From an uncultured Methylococcaceae bacterium (GTDB lineage Bacteria; Pseudomonadota; Gammaproteobacteria; Methylococcales; Methylomonadaceae), in the NCBI GenBank assembly GCA_903903365.1, contig CAIUYS010000551.1, positions 1-10,296 on the forward strand: 10,296 bases of DNA, given 5' to 3'. The notes beneath the pieces are model-generated. The model made no database searches and was not told where the DNA came from. It was given only the letters and a program-made list of their open reading frames with translations. The position numbers were made by a program, and so were the translations under genes. Positions 1-6,984 of the stretch are shown here, piece after piece; the stretch's first letter is position 1; the number at the start of each line of letters is the position of its first letter.

Positions 1-691
1 AATCCAGCAATTGAGCCAGATTCGGCTCAGGAACCTGATGACTCTCAAACCAATTTTGTTCCCTTAACCGGCTTCGCAAGCCCATGAGCACATAAAATAT
101 AACGCCCACGCCTGCCAGCGATTTACTGGGGAATTTATCATTAAGCAGATTGGGATTTACGATGGCATCGGCTGCAGGTAACTCGTGACCCGGTAAATGA
201 TGGTCCGTTACCAGTACTTTGATACCAACCTCTGTTGCCGCCTTGACACCGTCAATACTGGATATGCCGTTATCAACGGTAATAATGACCTCAGGATTTT
301 GCAGTTTAACCAGTTCGACAATTTCCGGCGTTAAGCCATAACCGTATTCAAAGCGATTGGGAACCACAAAGGACACCTGCCCTGCCCCCAATAACTGCAA
401 GCCTTTGATAGCGACCGCGCAACTGGTTGCACCATCGGCGTCAAAGTCGGCGACAATGCAAATCCGTTGTTGCTCATTGATGGCGGTAATCAAATGATCC
501 ACCATCGCTTCCATACCCGACAATAACCACGGCGATGGCAGTTTTGTCAGAGTCCTGTCTAGTTCGGTTTCTGAGGTGATACCCCGTGCTAAAAATAGCC
601 GCTCCAAGAGAGGATGAATATTACCTCCAAGCGAACGATTTTTTTTAAAGGTACGGACGACTATATTTTTTTTGATGCCTTGGGAATACAT
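1..691 (-). CDS. recJ: Single-stranded-DNA-specific 5'-3' exonuclease RecJ (N-terminal part, runs off the left edge)
   Basis: The first 230 residues of RecJ, out of roughly 570-580 usual for the family; the C-terminal half lies outside the window. RecJ is a cytoplasmic DHH-superfamily nuclease that degrades single-stranded DNA 5' to 3' in recombinational and mismatch repair. The DHH motifs are intact: DFDADG at residues 82-87, VDNG at 139-142 and DHH at 163-165, which supply the metal-binding acidic and histidine residues. PNRFEYGYGL (111-120) and FPSKSLAGVGV (187-197) are also RecJ signatures. The ATG at 691 has a GGA about 6 nt upstream and gives an N-terminus that aligns with E. coli RecJ from memory. 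The gene follows the sulfite-reduction pair on the same strand after 122 nt containing a hairpin. I see no convincing promoter of its own, so it may be read from upstream. Confidence 0.96.
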   Translation of the reverse strand, partial: MYSQGIKKNIVVRTFKKNRSLGGNIHPLLERLFLARGITSETELDRTLTKLPSPWLLSGMEAMVDHLITAINEQQRICIVADFDADGATSCAVAIKGLQLLGAGQVSFVVPNRFEYGYGLTPEIVELVKLQNPEVIITVDNGISSIDGVKAATEVGIKVLVTDHHLPGHELPAADAIVNPNLLNDKFPSKSLAGVGVIFYVLMGLRSRLREQNWFESHQVPEPNLAQLLD

Positions 692-730
692 TAAGTGTCC
701 AATAAAAAATCGGGAAGCTTTGGTTTAGGT

Positions 731-770
731 AACTTGCCACAGATTCTCAGTGAATCTATGGCAAGTTTTT
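731..770 (+). terminator. Strong hairpin with T-tract on the plus strand, between the DUF934 gene and recJ
   Basis: Arms 731-746 and 752-767 pair over 15 of 16 positions (one C/A mismatch at 740/758) around a 5-nt loop, followed by five Ts at 766-770 on the plus strand. Structurally this is a rho-independent terminator for plus-strand RNA, yet both flanking genes lie on the minus strand, where no T-tract follows. It could end antisense transcription coming out of recJ, or act in minus-strand RNA as a processing or pause hairpin in front of recJ. Confidence 0.5.
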
Positions 771-813
771 GCAGAGGCTAATAATGGTGACTTGTCTAAT
801 ACAAGACTGTGTG

Positions 814-1266
814 TTAATTAATTGAGTGTTGATACTTGACGGTAAAGTCATTCAAATTAGCCAGAACAATCGGCAGGTCTTCAACTTTTTCCGGATTAAA
901 TGCGTTTACGCCGACCCGCGACAAGTAAAATACTTGATCCGTCATATAATGACCGGTTGCTCTAATTTCACCTGAATAGTGGTGACGTCCTCTCAGCAGC
1001 CAAGCCTGTGAAAATGAGCGACCATCAGCGAAGTCCGTAAAATCCAGTTCAATCAGTTGAATAGTCTTCAAATCAGGAGCAAGGTCATCAACGACATCGG
1101 CGGGGCCAATTCTGACCCCCAGCTTGCCTTCACGGCTTAGTAATTGTGCTTTATCTTGGTGCCATCGGGCTAAGGAAACACTGATGTTACCGGCTTTTAA
1201 GTCGGCATCATCGGCAATATAGCTCCAGTTATCATCAATAATCTGTTTGTCTTTAATTATTTGCAT
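814..1266 (-). CDS. DUF934 family protein, partner of the siroheme sulfite/nitrite reductase
   Basis: A 150-residue soluble protein of the DUF934 family, which is routinely found directly after CysI-type reductases and is often annotated as an oxidoreductase probably involved in sulfite reduction; its biochemical role is not established. The hallmark block is at residues 75-92 (DFTDFADGRSFSQAWLLR), followed by GEIRATG at 99-105 and a DQVFYLSRVGVNAF stretch at about 110-123. I see no cysteines, signal peptide or membrane segment. I chose the ATG at 1266: it lies 14 nt inside the end of the reductase gene, with AAAGAG about 7 nt upstream. The frame is open back to an ATG at 1329, but those 21 residues (MTSHFWTWSI...) do not look like the family and overlap reductase codons. 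The overlap suggests coupled translation. Possible roles are electron delivery or reductase maturation (inference). Confidence 0.88.
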   Translation of the reverse strand: MQIIKDKQIIDDNWSYIADDADLKAGNISVSLARWHQDKAQLLSREGKLGVRIGPADVVDDLAPDLKTIQLIELDFTDFADGRSFSQAWLLRGRHHYSGEIRATGHYMTDQVFYLSRVGVNAFNPEKVEDLPIVLANLNDFTVKYQHSIN

Positions 1267-2905
1267 AGACTTGCTCTTTAAAAGGGGTGATGCCAACACG
1301 ATTGACCATGTCCAGAAATGACTCGTCATTCAGACGATTTTTGACATAAACATCAAGAATAGTCGTGACGGCTTTGGTTACCTGATTTTTGGCAACCGCA
1401 GGCCCCAATCTTTCGCCTATGGCGGCTTTATTTTCCGAAGAACCGCCCAAGGTTATTTGATACCATTCAGTGCCTTTTTTATCAACTCCCAGAATGCCGA
1501 TATGACCGACACTTTGATGTGCGCAACCATTCATACAGCCAGACATATTGATTTTTAAATCACCGATGTCGTGAATGTAATCCATATCATCAAGGGCTTC
1601 ATTGATTTCTTTGGCAACACCAATAGAGCCGGCATTGGCAAGAGAGCAAAAATCCAGTCCGGGACAGCAAATCATATCCGTGACAGTGCCAATATTGGGC
1701 GTTGCTAGCTTTAAACCATCCAGTTGTTGCCAGAGTGCAAATAACTCGGCTTGTTTTACGTCAGCCAGAATCAGGTTTTGCCGGTGAGTACTTCTGATCT
1801 CTCCAAAACTGTATTGATCAGCAAGATCGGCTACCGCATCCAGTTGGGTATCAGTCATATCCCCTGGAGGGGAATCCGGCGCTTTTAATGACAAAAAGAC
1901 CGCGTGATAACCGGGTATTTTATGGCTTGCGGTATTGTGTTTTACCCAGGTTGCAAACGCTTTATTTTCTTGCTGCTGTTCGCTAAAACCGGCATCAAGA
2001 ACTGCGTCAGCTTGGTATGCAGGCTCAACAAAGTGGGCTTTCATCGCATTAATGCGCTCATTGCTTAATTCGTTGCCGTCTCTGATAAGTTGCCATTCCT
2101 GCTCAACTAATGTAAAGAATTTATCAAGTCCTGATTCTTTAACCAGAATTTTGATGCGTGCCTTGTATTTATTGTCACGACGACCGAATAAATTATAAAT
2201 ACGCAGTATGGCTTCCAGATAAGACAGCAGATGCTTTTTTTCCAGATACGGTTTAATCACTTGCCCTATGACCGGGGTGCGACCCAAGCCACCTCCGACG
2301 ATGACTTTAAAGCCCGTTTCACCCGCATCATTTTTAACCAGATGTAAACCGACATCATGGAATTGCGTAGCGGCTCTGTCATGCAAGGCACCGCTGACCG
2401 CTATTTTGAACTTGCGGGGCAAGTAGTCAAATTCAGGATGTAAAGTGGTCCATTGACGAATAATTTCGCAATAAGGACGCGGGTCTTCAATCTCATCAAT
2501 ACAAACACCGGCCAAGTGATCCGAGGTTGTGTTTCTCATACAGTTGCCACTAGTTTGAATGGCATGCATTTGTACGCTGGCCAGTTCTTCCAGAATATCG
2601 GGAACTTCTTCTAATTTGGGCCAGTTAAACTGGACATTTTGACGCGTGGTGAAATGACAATAGTTTTTGTCGTAAGTGCGGGCAATATGCGCTAATTTAC
2701 GCAATTGTTTGGAATTAAACAGGCCATAAGGGCCGGCAATTCGTAACATAGGTGCATGAATTTGAACGTAAAGACCATTCCGTAAACGTAATGCGCGATA
2801 TTGATCTTCAGATATTTCGCCTTTTAAAAACTGTTCGGTTTGCCTTCTAAATTGGGCTACCCGTTCGTCAACAAGGATTTGGTCGTTATCGTTATACTGA
2901 TACAT
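1253..2905 (-). CDS. cysI: Siroheme/[4Fe-4S] nitrite/sulfite reductase (CysI-like hemoprotein)
   Basis: A 550-residue assimilatory reductase that carries out the six-electron reduction of sulfite to sulfide (nitrite to ammonium is the alternative). It has two ferredoxin-like half-domains, each followed by a siroheme/iron-sulfur half-domain. Visible signatures are TTRQNVQF at 86-93, the basic siroheme-pocket segment GRRDNKYKARIK at 241-252, and four cluster cysteines in C-X5-C (414, 420) and C-X3-C (457, 461) arrangement. Length and sequence match the single-polypeptide form I recall from Pseudomonas (about 550 aa, starting MYVYDEYDQ). The start at 2905 gives MYQYNDNDQ, which aligns with that, although I see no clear ribosome-binding site there. 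The frame is open back to ATGs at 2956 and 2980, which would add up to 25 residues. No CysJ flavoprotein is nearby, so the electron donor is unknown. The DUF934 gene overlaps its 3' end. Confidence 0.92.
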   Translation of the reverse strand: MYQYNDNDQILVDERVAQFRRQTEQFLKGEISEDQYRALRLRNGLYVQIHAPMLRIAGPYGLFNSKQLRKLAHIARTYDKNYCHFTTRQNVQFNWPKLEEVPDILEELASVQMHAIQTSGNCMRNTTSDHLAGVCIDEIEDPRPYCEIIRQWTTLHPEFDYLPRKFKIAVSGALHDRAATQFHDVGLHLVKNDAGETGFKVIVGGGLGRTPVIGQVIKPYLEKKHLLSYLEAILRIYNLFGRRDNKYKARIKILVKESGLDKFFTLVEQEWQLIRDGNELSNERINAMKAHFVEPAYQADAVLDAGFSEQQQENKAFATWVKHNTASHKIPGYHAVFLSLKAPDSPPGDMTDTQLDAVADLADQYSFGEIRSTHRQNLILADVKQAELFALWQQLDGLKLATPNIGTVTDMICCPGLDFCSLANAGSIGVAKEINEALDDMDYIHDIGDLKINMSGCMNGCAHQSVGHIGILGVDKKGTEWYQITLGGSSENKAAIGERLGPAVAKNQVTKAVTTILDVYVKNRLNDESFLDMVNRVGITPFKEQVYANN

Positions 2906-3018
2906 AGATGAGCGTTTAATAGGCCTTTCTGGGGAATAATCATGGCTGGTAATCATATACTGTGCGTCATAAAATGACAAAACTTATTAGTTGGTGATAC
3001 CATTAACCGTTAAATTTT

Positions 3019-3047
3019 ATTATATTTACAAACTATAAAACTGAGTA
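3019..3047 (-). promoter_or_regulatory. Possible promoter for the reductase/DUF934 genes
   Basis: On the minus strand a perfect TATAAT lies at 3024-3019. Seventeen nt upstream is only TACTCA (3047-3042, 3 of 6 matches to TTGACA). The transcript would begin near 3012 and carry a leader of about 107 nt before the start at 2905. The weak -35 would suit an activator-dependent promoter, as is typical for sulfur-assimilation genes under CysB-type control, but I cannot point to an activator site. Confidence 0.35.
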
Positions 3048-3053
3048 GGGGGA
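3047..3053 (+). promoter_or_regulatory. Ribosome-binding site fixing the nhaD GTG start
   Basis: AGGGGGA followed by a spacer of exactly seven Ts sits before the GTG at 3061. This supports GTG as the real start: no in-frame ATG with an equally good site is seen until well inside the signal-like N-terminus. Confidence 0.7.
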
Positions 3054-3060
3054 TTTTTTT

Positions 3061-4419
3061 GTGCGATTTTTATTAATTTTGTTGGCGGTATTGCTGGTGC
3101 CTCAAATGGCAATGGCGGGTGGTTTTGAAAGTCTGGGTATGACCGGGACTGAGCGAGGTATTTATACCGTTTTAATTTTTATTATCGCTTACGGTTTTGT
3201 TATGACCGAAGAATTTACACACATGCGTAAATCCAAGCCGGTTATTCTTGCGGCGGGCATTATCTGGGCACACGCGGCAATTTTAGCATCGCAAAAAGGT
3301 GTTTCAGTTGAAGCGATGCACGAGGCTTTCGAATATAATTTGAAAGAATATGCCGAGCTAATGTTGTTTTTATTGGTCGCCATGACTTATATAAACTCAA
3401 TGGCTGAACGCAACGTCTTTGAAGCATTGCGCTCTTGGTTGGTAAGAAGACAGTTTGGTTATCGTAAATTGTTTTTGATTACAGGTATCATTACTTTCTT
3501 TTTATCGGCAGTGGCAGATAACCTGACAGCCGCTTTGCTGGTTGGGGCAGTGGTTATGGCCGTTGGTGCGGATAATGAGAAATTTGTCAGTATCGGTTTT
3601 GTAAATTTGGTTGTTGCTGCCAATGCCGGCGGTGCGTTTTGTCCTTTTGGCGACATCACCACCTTAATGGTTTGGCAAGCGGGTTATGCCGAGTTCTTTG
3701 ATTTCTTCAAGCTTTTCATTCCTTCAACAGTCAATTACGCCGTACCTGCTGCAATTATGTATTTTGCAGTGCCTGATGAGCAACCTAAAGTCACCTCGGA
3801 AGCGGCTGTTGTGTTAAAGCCCGGTGCGCTTCAAATTTGCGTATTATTTCTGTTAACTATCGTCACCGCGGTTAGCTTTAAACAGGGACTGCATTTGCCT
3901 CCATTTATGGGCATGATGGTCGGTCTTTCTGTGTTGATGCTGTATGGTTTCTTTTTGAAAAAGAACTACAGAGCTGAAGGTGAAGTCGGTTTTGATGTCT
4001 TCAATAAAGTACGTCTTGCTGAATGGGATACTTTGTTGTTTTTCTTCGGTGTCGTATTTGCTGTTGGCGGTTTAGGTTATATCGGTTATCTTGAACTATT
4101 GTCAGGTGCTATGTATGACGGCTTGGGCGCGACCACAGCCAACATTCTGGTAGGTATAATTTCTGCTATTGTTGACAACATTCCCGTTATGTTTGCTGTG
4201 CTTAACATGAATGTGGATATGGATCTGTATCAATGGTTATTAGTCACGCTAACTGCGGGCGTTGGTGGATCACTGTTATCTGTCGGTTCAGCAGCGGGTG
4301 TTGCGTTAATGGGGCAATCCAACCATAAGTACACTTTTTTCAGTCATTTAAAATGGACACCGGCTATTGCGGGTGGTTACGCAGCCAGTATTTTTGTTCA
4401 TTATTTAATTAATGGTTAA
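3061..4419 (+). CDS. nhaD: Na+/H+ antiporter NhaD
   Basis: A 452-residue inner-membrane protein of the ion-transporter (ArsB/NhaD) superfamily that exports Na+ (and often Li+) in exchange for H+. Conserved membrane motifs are all present: ADNLTAAL at 152-159, the family block from A187 to T201 (ANAGGAFCPFGDITT), DNIP at 372-375, and SVGSAAGVALMG at 407-418 followed by YTFFSHLKW. The paired ADN and DNIP acidic residues fit the two inverted half-repeats that form the ion site. About 11-13 hydrophobic segments are visible. Residues 1-19 look like a cleavable signal peptide ending AMA, which NhaD proteins often carry. Translation begins at a GTG with a strong ribosome-binding site. The gene is divergent from the reductase and ends in its own terminator, so it is probably monocistronic. 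Related citrate or arsenite transporters are less likely given these motifs. Confidence 0.93.
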   Translation: MRFLLILLAVLLVPQMAMAGGFESLGMTGTERGIYTVLIFIIAYGFVMTEEFTHMRKSKPVILAAGIIWAHAAILASQKGVSVEAMHEAFEYNLKEYAELMLFLLVAMTYINSMAERNVFEALRSWLVRRQFGYRKLFLITGIITFFLSAVADNLTAALLVGAVVMAVGADNEKFVSIGFVNLVVAANAGGAFCPFGDITTLMVWQAGYAEFFDFFKLFIPSTVNYAVPAAIMYFAVPDEQPKVTSEAAVVLKPGALQICVLFLLTIVTAVSFKQGLHLPPFMGMMVGLSVLMLYGFFLKKNYRAEGEVGFDVFNKVRLAEWDTLLFFFGVVFAVGGLGYIGYLELLSGAMYDGLGATTANILVGIISAIVDNIPVMFAVLNMNVDMDLYQWLLVTLTAGVGGSLLSVGSAAGVALMGQSNHKYTFFSHLKWTPAIAGGYAASIFVHYLING

Positions 4420-4428
4420 AAGCTTTAA

Positions 4429-4460
4429 AGCACCGCACAACTCGTGTGGTGCTGTTTTTC
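4429..4460 (+). terminator. Rho-independent terminator of nhaD
   Basis: Arms 4429-4438 and 4444-4453 pair over 10 bp (one G-U pair at 4435/4447) around a 5-nt loop and are followed by five Ts at 4455-4459. The hairpin begins 10 nt after the nhaD stop codon. Confidence 0.85.
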
Positions 4461-4475
4461 TGGTTTTTTTAAAAA

Positions 4476-4602
4476 TTCACCACGAAGACACGAAGAACAC
4501 GAAGTTTTTTGCGCTATATGAACGTAACTTTAGTTTGGTTACCCAGTAAATCACATTGCGCTTTTCTACGTGTTCTTCGTGTCTTCGTGTCTTAGTGGTG
4601 AA
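4476..4602. repeat. Element A: palindromic intergenic repeat with 9-bp periodic arms
   Basis: The left arm (4476-4504) is built from CACGAAGA-type units about 9 bp long. The right arm (4569-4602) is its reverse complement with one extra 9-bp unit. Both outer ends read TTCACCAC when read inward. The core of about 64 bp between the arms is not repetitive. The element lies between the nhaD terminator and ampG. It has no coding capacity; the in-frame ATG at 4570 that would extend ampG falls inside the right arm. Similar CACGAAG-periodic repeats occur between genes in other environmental bacteria as far as I recall. It resembles a nonautonomous, MITE-like palindrome, but I see no target-site duplication. 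Confidence 0.8.
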
Positions 4603-4685
4603 AATCTTTCAAAATTTTATACTTATGCTTCCCATCGCCAAGTATTCACCCTTTCTTTAGCACGACTCTCCTGCAACAAATTCTT

Positions 4686-4689
4686 AAGG
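4686..4689 (+). promoter_or_regulatory. Ribosome-binding site fixing the ampG GTG start
   Basis: AAGG with a 6-nt spacer precedes the GTG at 4696. This favours that start over the in-frame ATG at 4570, which lies in a repeat arm and would add 42 residues unlike the family. Confidence 0.6.
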
Positions 4690-4695
4690 TCTCCA

Positions 4696-5949
4696 GTGAA
4701 AAATAACACAAACATCAAGGAAGCACTGCTCAACAAGCGCATGCTCATTTGTATATTCACCGGCTTCAGTTCGGGTTTGCCACTATATATTTTGATTGCA
4801 CTATTACCTGCATGGTTACGTTCTGAAGGTGTGGATTTAAAAGCCATCGGCTTGTTCGCACTGATTCAATTGCCGTTTACCTGGAAATTTCTATGGGCAC
4901 CGTTGTTTGATCGTTACATTCCACCGCTCGGACGTCGGCGTGGCTGGCTATTTATCGCACAAACGGCATTACTCCTATCCATTCCAGGATTCGGTGCGCT
5001 ACATCCCAATCTGGACTTATGGACCATTGCTTATCTGGCCTTTGTAGTCGCATTTTTTAGTGCGTCCCAAGATATTGTGCTGGATGCCTATCGACGTGAA
5101 TTATTACTGGATACTGAACTGGGTCTGGGTAACGCCATACACGTTAATGCCTATAAAATTGCCGGCTTAATACCCGGTTCTTTATCACTGATACTGGCGG
5201 ACCACTTGCCTTGGAATAGTGTTTTTTTGATTACCACCTTGTTTATGTTGCCGGGTATTGTCATGACGCTGTTGGTCAGTGAACCCCTGCTTAAAAATGG
5301 TGCGCCGAAAACGCTCCGAGCTGCCGTGGTTGAGCCCTTTCAAGAATTCATCCAGCGCAAGGGCTTAAGATCAGCGTGCCTGGTGCTTGCCTTCATCTTT
5401 TTTTACAAGTTGGGCGACAGCATGGCGACAGCGCTCGCCACGCCGTTTTACCTTGATATGGGGTTCAGTAAAACAGAGATTGGACTCGTTGCTAAAAATG
5501 CCGGTTTGTGGCCGAGTGTTATCGGTGGATTGCTCGGGGGGATTTGGATGATTAAGCTCGGCATTAATCGTGCCTTGTGGCTTTTTGGTATGGTACAGAT
5601 GATTGCTATTTTGGGTTTTGCCTGGCTAGCGACACTTGGCCACAACCTGCCCTGGCTAGCGATGGTTATCGGCATTGAAGCGTTGGGTGTAGGCTTGGGT
5701 ACGGCGGCTTTTGTCGCTTTTATCGCCCACACCACACATCCACTTTACACCGCAACCCAATTCGCTTTATTCACCAGTCTGGCAGCCGTGCCACGCACCT
5801 TTGCCAATGCCGCTACCGGTTATTTGGTGGAATGGTTTGGGTGGGTATCTTTTTTTCTGTTTTGCTTTGTCATCGCCATCCCTGGCATGTTGCTGTTACT
5901 TAAAGTCGCACCCTGGAATGATCAAGACAAACCGGCCGGAGTCGAATAG
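4696..5949 (+). CDS. ampG: AmpG-type muropeptide permease (major facilitator superfamily)
   Basis: A 417-residue inner-membrane transporter that imports GlcNAc-anhydroMurNAc and its peptides from the periplasm for cell-wall recycling. In many Gram-negatives this also feeds AmpR-controlled beta-lactamase induction. AmpG signatures, numbered from the GTG: GFSSGLP at 23-29, KFLWAPLFDRY at 64-74, GRRRGW at 79-84, SASQDIVLDAYRRE at 122-135, YKLGD at 237-241 and ATQFALF at 353-359. About 12 hydrophobic segments are visible. The protein stops near residue 417, while E. coli AmpG (491 aa) continues with further C-terminal membrane segments, so this is a short form. I chose the GTG because of its AAGG site and because it places the first helix about 17 residues in. 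The gene is bracketed by repeats: element A upstream, and element B plus an A-type arm downstream. Confidence 0.9.
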   Translation: MKNNTNIKEALLNKRMLICIFTGFSSGLPLYILIALLPAWLRSEGVDLKAIGLFALIQLPFTWKFLWAPLFDRYIPPLGRRRGWLFIAQTALLLSIPGFGALHPNLDLWTIAYLAFVVAFFSASQDIVLDAYRRELLLDTELGLGNAIHVNAYKIAGLIPGSLSLILADHLPWNSVFLITTLFMLPGIVMTLLVSEPLLKNGAPKTLRAAVVEPFQEFIQRKGLRSACLVLAFIFFYKLGDSMATALATPFYLDMGFSKTEIGLVAKNAGLWPSVIGGLLGGIWMIKLGINRALWLFGMVQMIAILGFAWLATLGHNLPWLAMVIGIEALGVGLGTAAFVAFIAHTTHPLYTATQFALFTSLAAVPRTFANAATGYLVEWFGWVSFFLFCFVIAIPGMLLLLKVAPWNDQDKPAGVE

Positions 5950-5956
5950 TATCAAC

Positions 5957-6121
5957 AATAGAACACGGATGACACGGATTTGACTGATAAGCACGGATAA
6001 GGAAGGTTTCTTCATCCGATAAAAATACGACCTATTACACGGCTGGTAGTATTTCGACTAAAAATAAAATCCGTTGAAATCCGTTGAAATCCGTGCAATC
6101 AGTGTTATCCGTGTTCTATTA
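5957..6121. repeat. Element B: intergenic repeat with CACGGAT-type periodic ends
   Basis: A unit of about 165 bp between the convergent ampG and xth genes. Its ends are inverted copies of AATAGAACACGGAT (left 5957-5970, right 6107-6120), each followed inward by further CACGGAT-like units of 9-10 bp. The right half contains three CCGTTGAAAT/CCGTG-type units. The core contains TTTCGACTAAAAATAAAATC at 6052-6071, whose reverse complement recurs exactly in element C. It could fold into a long imperfect hairpin and may end transcription from both sides, since neither ampG nor xth has an obvious terminator of its own. Confidence 0.8.
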
Positions 6122-6123
6122 TT

Positions 6124-6138
6124 CGTGTCTTCGTGGTG
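6124..6138. repeat. Solitary A-type repeat arm abutting element B
   Basis: CGTGTCTTCGTGGTG is the exact reverse complement of 4478-4492 in the left arm of element A. It is followed by a degenerate GTTAGTGTCTTA that resembles the outer end of A's right arm. It sits 2-3 nt beyond the edge of element B, so two repeat families are joined here. Confidence 0.7.
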
Positions 6139-6173
6139 TTAGTGTCTTATGCGCCATCTCAAGAAAAGCAAAG

Positions 6174-6941
6174 CTACAGATCGTAATCCATAATTAGCGG
6201 GGCATGATCCGAAAATCGCTCGTCTTTATAAATTGACGTGGCGATTACTTTATCCTTTAAAGCGGCGCTGATTATTTGATAATCTATACGCCAACCTACA
6301 TTTTTTGCCCAGGCTTGCCCCCTATTTGACCACCAAGTGTATTGTTCAGCTTCCGGGTTGATAATTCTAAACGCGTCCAGCCAATCGCCACGTTCAAATA
6401 ATTGATCTAACCACGCCCTTTCTTCGGGTAAAAAACCGGAGTTTTTTCTGTTGCCACGCCAGTTTTTTAAGTCAATTTCTTTGTGGGCAATATTCCAGTC
6501 ACCACAGATAATGTAATCACGGTCATTTTTTGTACAAGTCTGCAAGTAGGGCATAAAACGCTCCATGAAACTAAACTTGAAGGCTTGTCTGGCTTCTCCC
6601 GAAGAGCCGGAAGGCAAATAGAGAGAGATAATACTTAAGTTACCCAATTGAACCTCCATAAAGCGTCCTTCGGCATCAGCATCCGACCACCCTATTCCGC
6701 TGATGATTTTATCCGGTTGTTTTTTACAATAAATTGCGACGCCGCTGTAGCCTTTTTTTTTGGCATCATGATAAAAACAGTGGTAATCTTTAGGGTAAAA
6801 AGGGTTGCTGTTAAGCTGATGTATCTGGGCTTTTGTTTCTTGCAGACAAATAATGTCAGCCTCTTGTTGCTGCATCCAGGTAAAAAAACCTTTGCGTTCT
6901 GCAGCACGGATGCCGTTGGCATTTAAAGTAATAACGCGCAT
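6174..6941 (-). CDS. xth: Exodeoxyribonuclease III / AP endonuclease (Crc-like subgroup with intact catalytic residues)
   Basis: A 255-residue enzyme of the endonuclease/exonuclease/phosphatase fold that cuts DNA at abasic sites and has 3'-5' exonuclease and 3'-repair activity in base excision repair. Catalytic positions are all present: N7 and N9 in LNANGIR, E35 in LQETK (33-37), Y108 in LYLPSG, D148 and N150 in GDWN, and D245-H246 in SDHAPL (244-249). The overall sequence (NWRGNRKNSGFLPEERAWLD near 160-179, GWRIDYQ near 216-222) resembles Pseudomonas Crc. Crc itself has lost the acidic catalytic residues, so this is expected to be a nuclease and not an RNA-binding regulator. The ATG at 6941 has GGA about 4 nt upstream; the TTG at 6962 would add seven residues without support. 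The gene is convergent with ampG and divergent from rpmE. Confidence 0.92.
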   Translation of the reverse strand: MRVITLNANGIRAAERKGFFTWMQQQEADIICLQETKAQIHQLNSNPFYPKDYHCFYHDAKKKGYSGVAIYCKKQPDKIISGIGWSDADAEGRFMEVQLGNLSIISLYLPSGSSGEARQAFKFSFMERFMPYLQTCTKNDRDYIICGDWNIAHKEIDLKNWRGNRKNSGFLPEERAWLDQLFERGDWLDAFRIINPEAEQYTWWSNRGQAWAKNVGWRIDYQIISAALKDKVIATSIYKDERFSDHAPLIMDYDL

Positions 6942-6955
6942 AAATCCAACAAGGG

Positions 6956-6984
6956 TTGCCAATTGGTAATGAAAAACGTATTAT
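6956..6984 (+). promoter_or_regulatory. Promoter of rpmE
   Basis: TTGCCA (6956-6961, 5 of 6) and TATTAT (6979-6984, 5 of 6) are separated by the ideal 17 nt. Transcription would begin near 6991, giving a leader of about 45 nt before rpmE. The -10 box lies in the palindrome CGTATTATACG (6977-6987). Confidence 0.65.

Noticed and set aside
1267..1329. Longer DUF934 protein starting at ATG 1329
   Set aside because: The 21 additional residues overlap reductase codons and are not family-like. The ATG at 1266 gives the expected N-terminus with AAAGAG upstream.
1602..2198. Plus-strand open frames opposite the reductase gene
   Set aside because: They are antisense to a clearly conserved coding sequence, have no ribosome-binding sites and no recognisable protein features.
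4476..4602. Periodic repeats considered as a CRISPR array
   Set aside because: The units are about 9 bp and contiguous, without 30-40-bp unique spacers, and the arms are inverted to each other. No cas gene is present.
4570..4695. Upstream extension of ampG from the in-frame ATG at 4570
   Set aside because: The codons lie in the right arm of element A and in AT-rich spacer, encode residues unlike AmpG, and lack a ribosome-binding site. The GTG at 4696 has AAGG at good distance.
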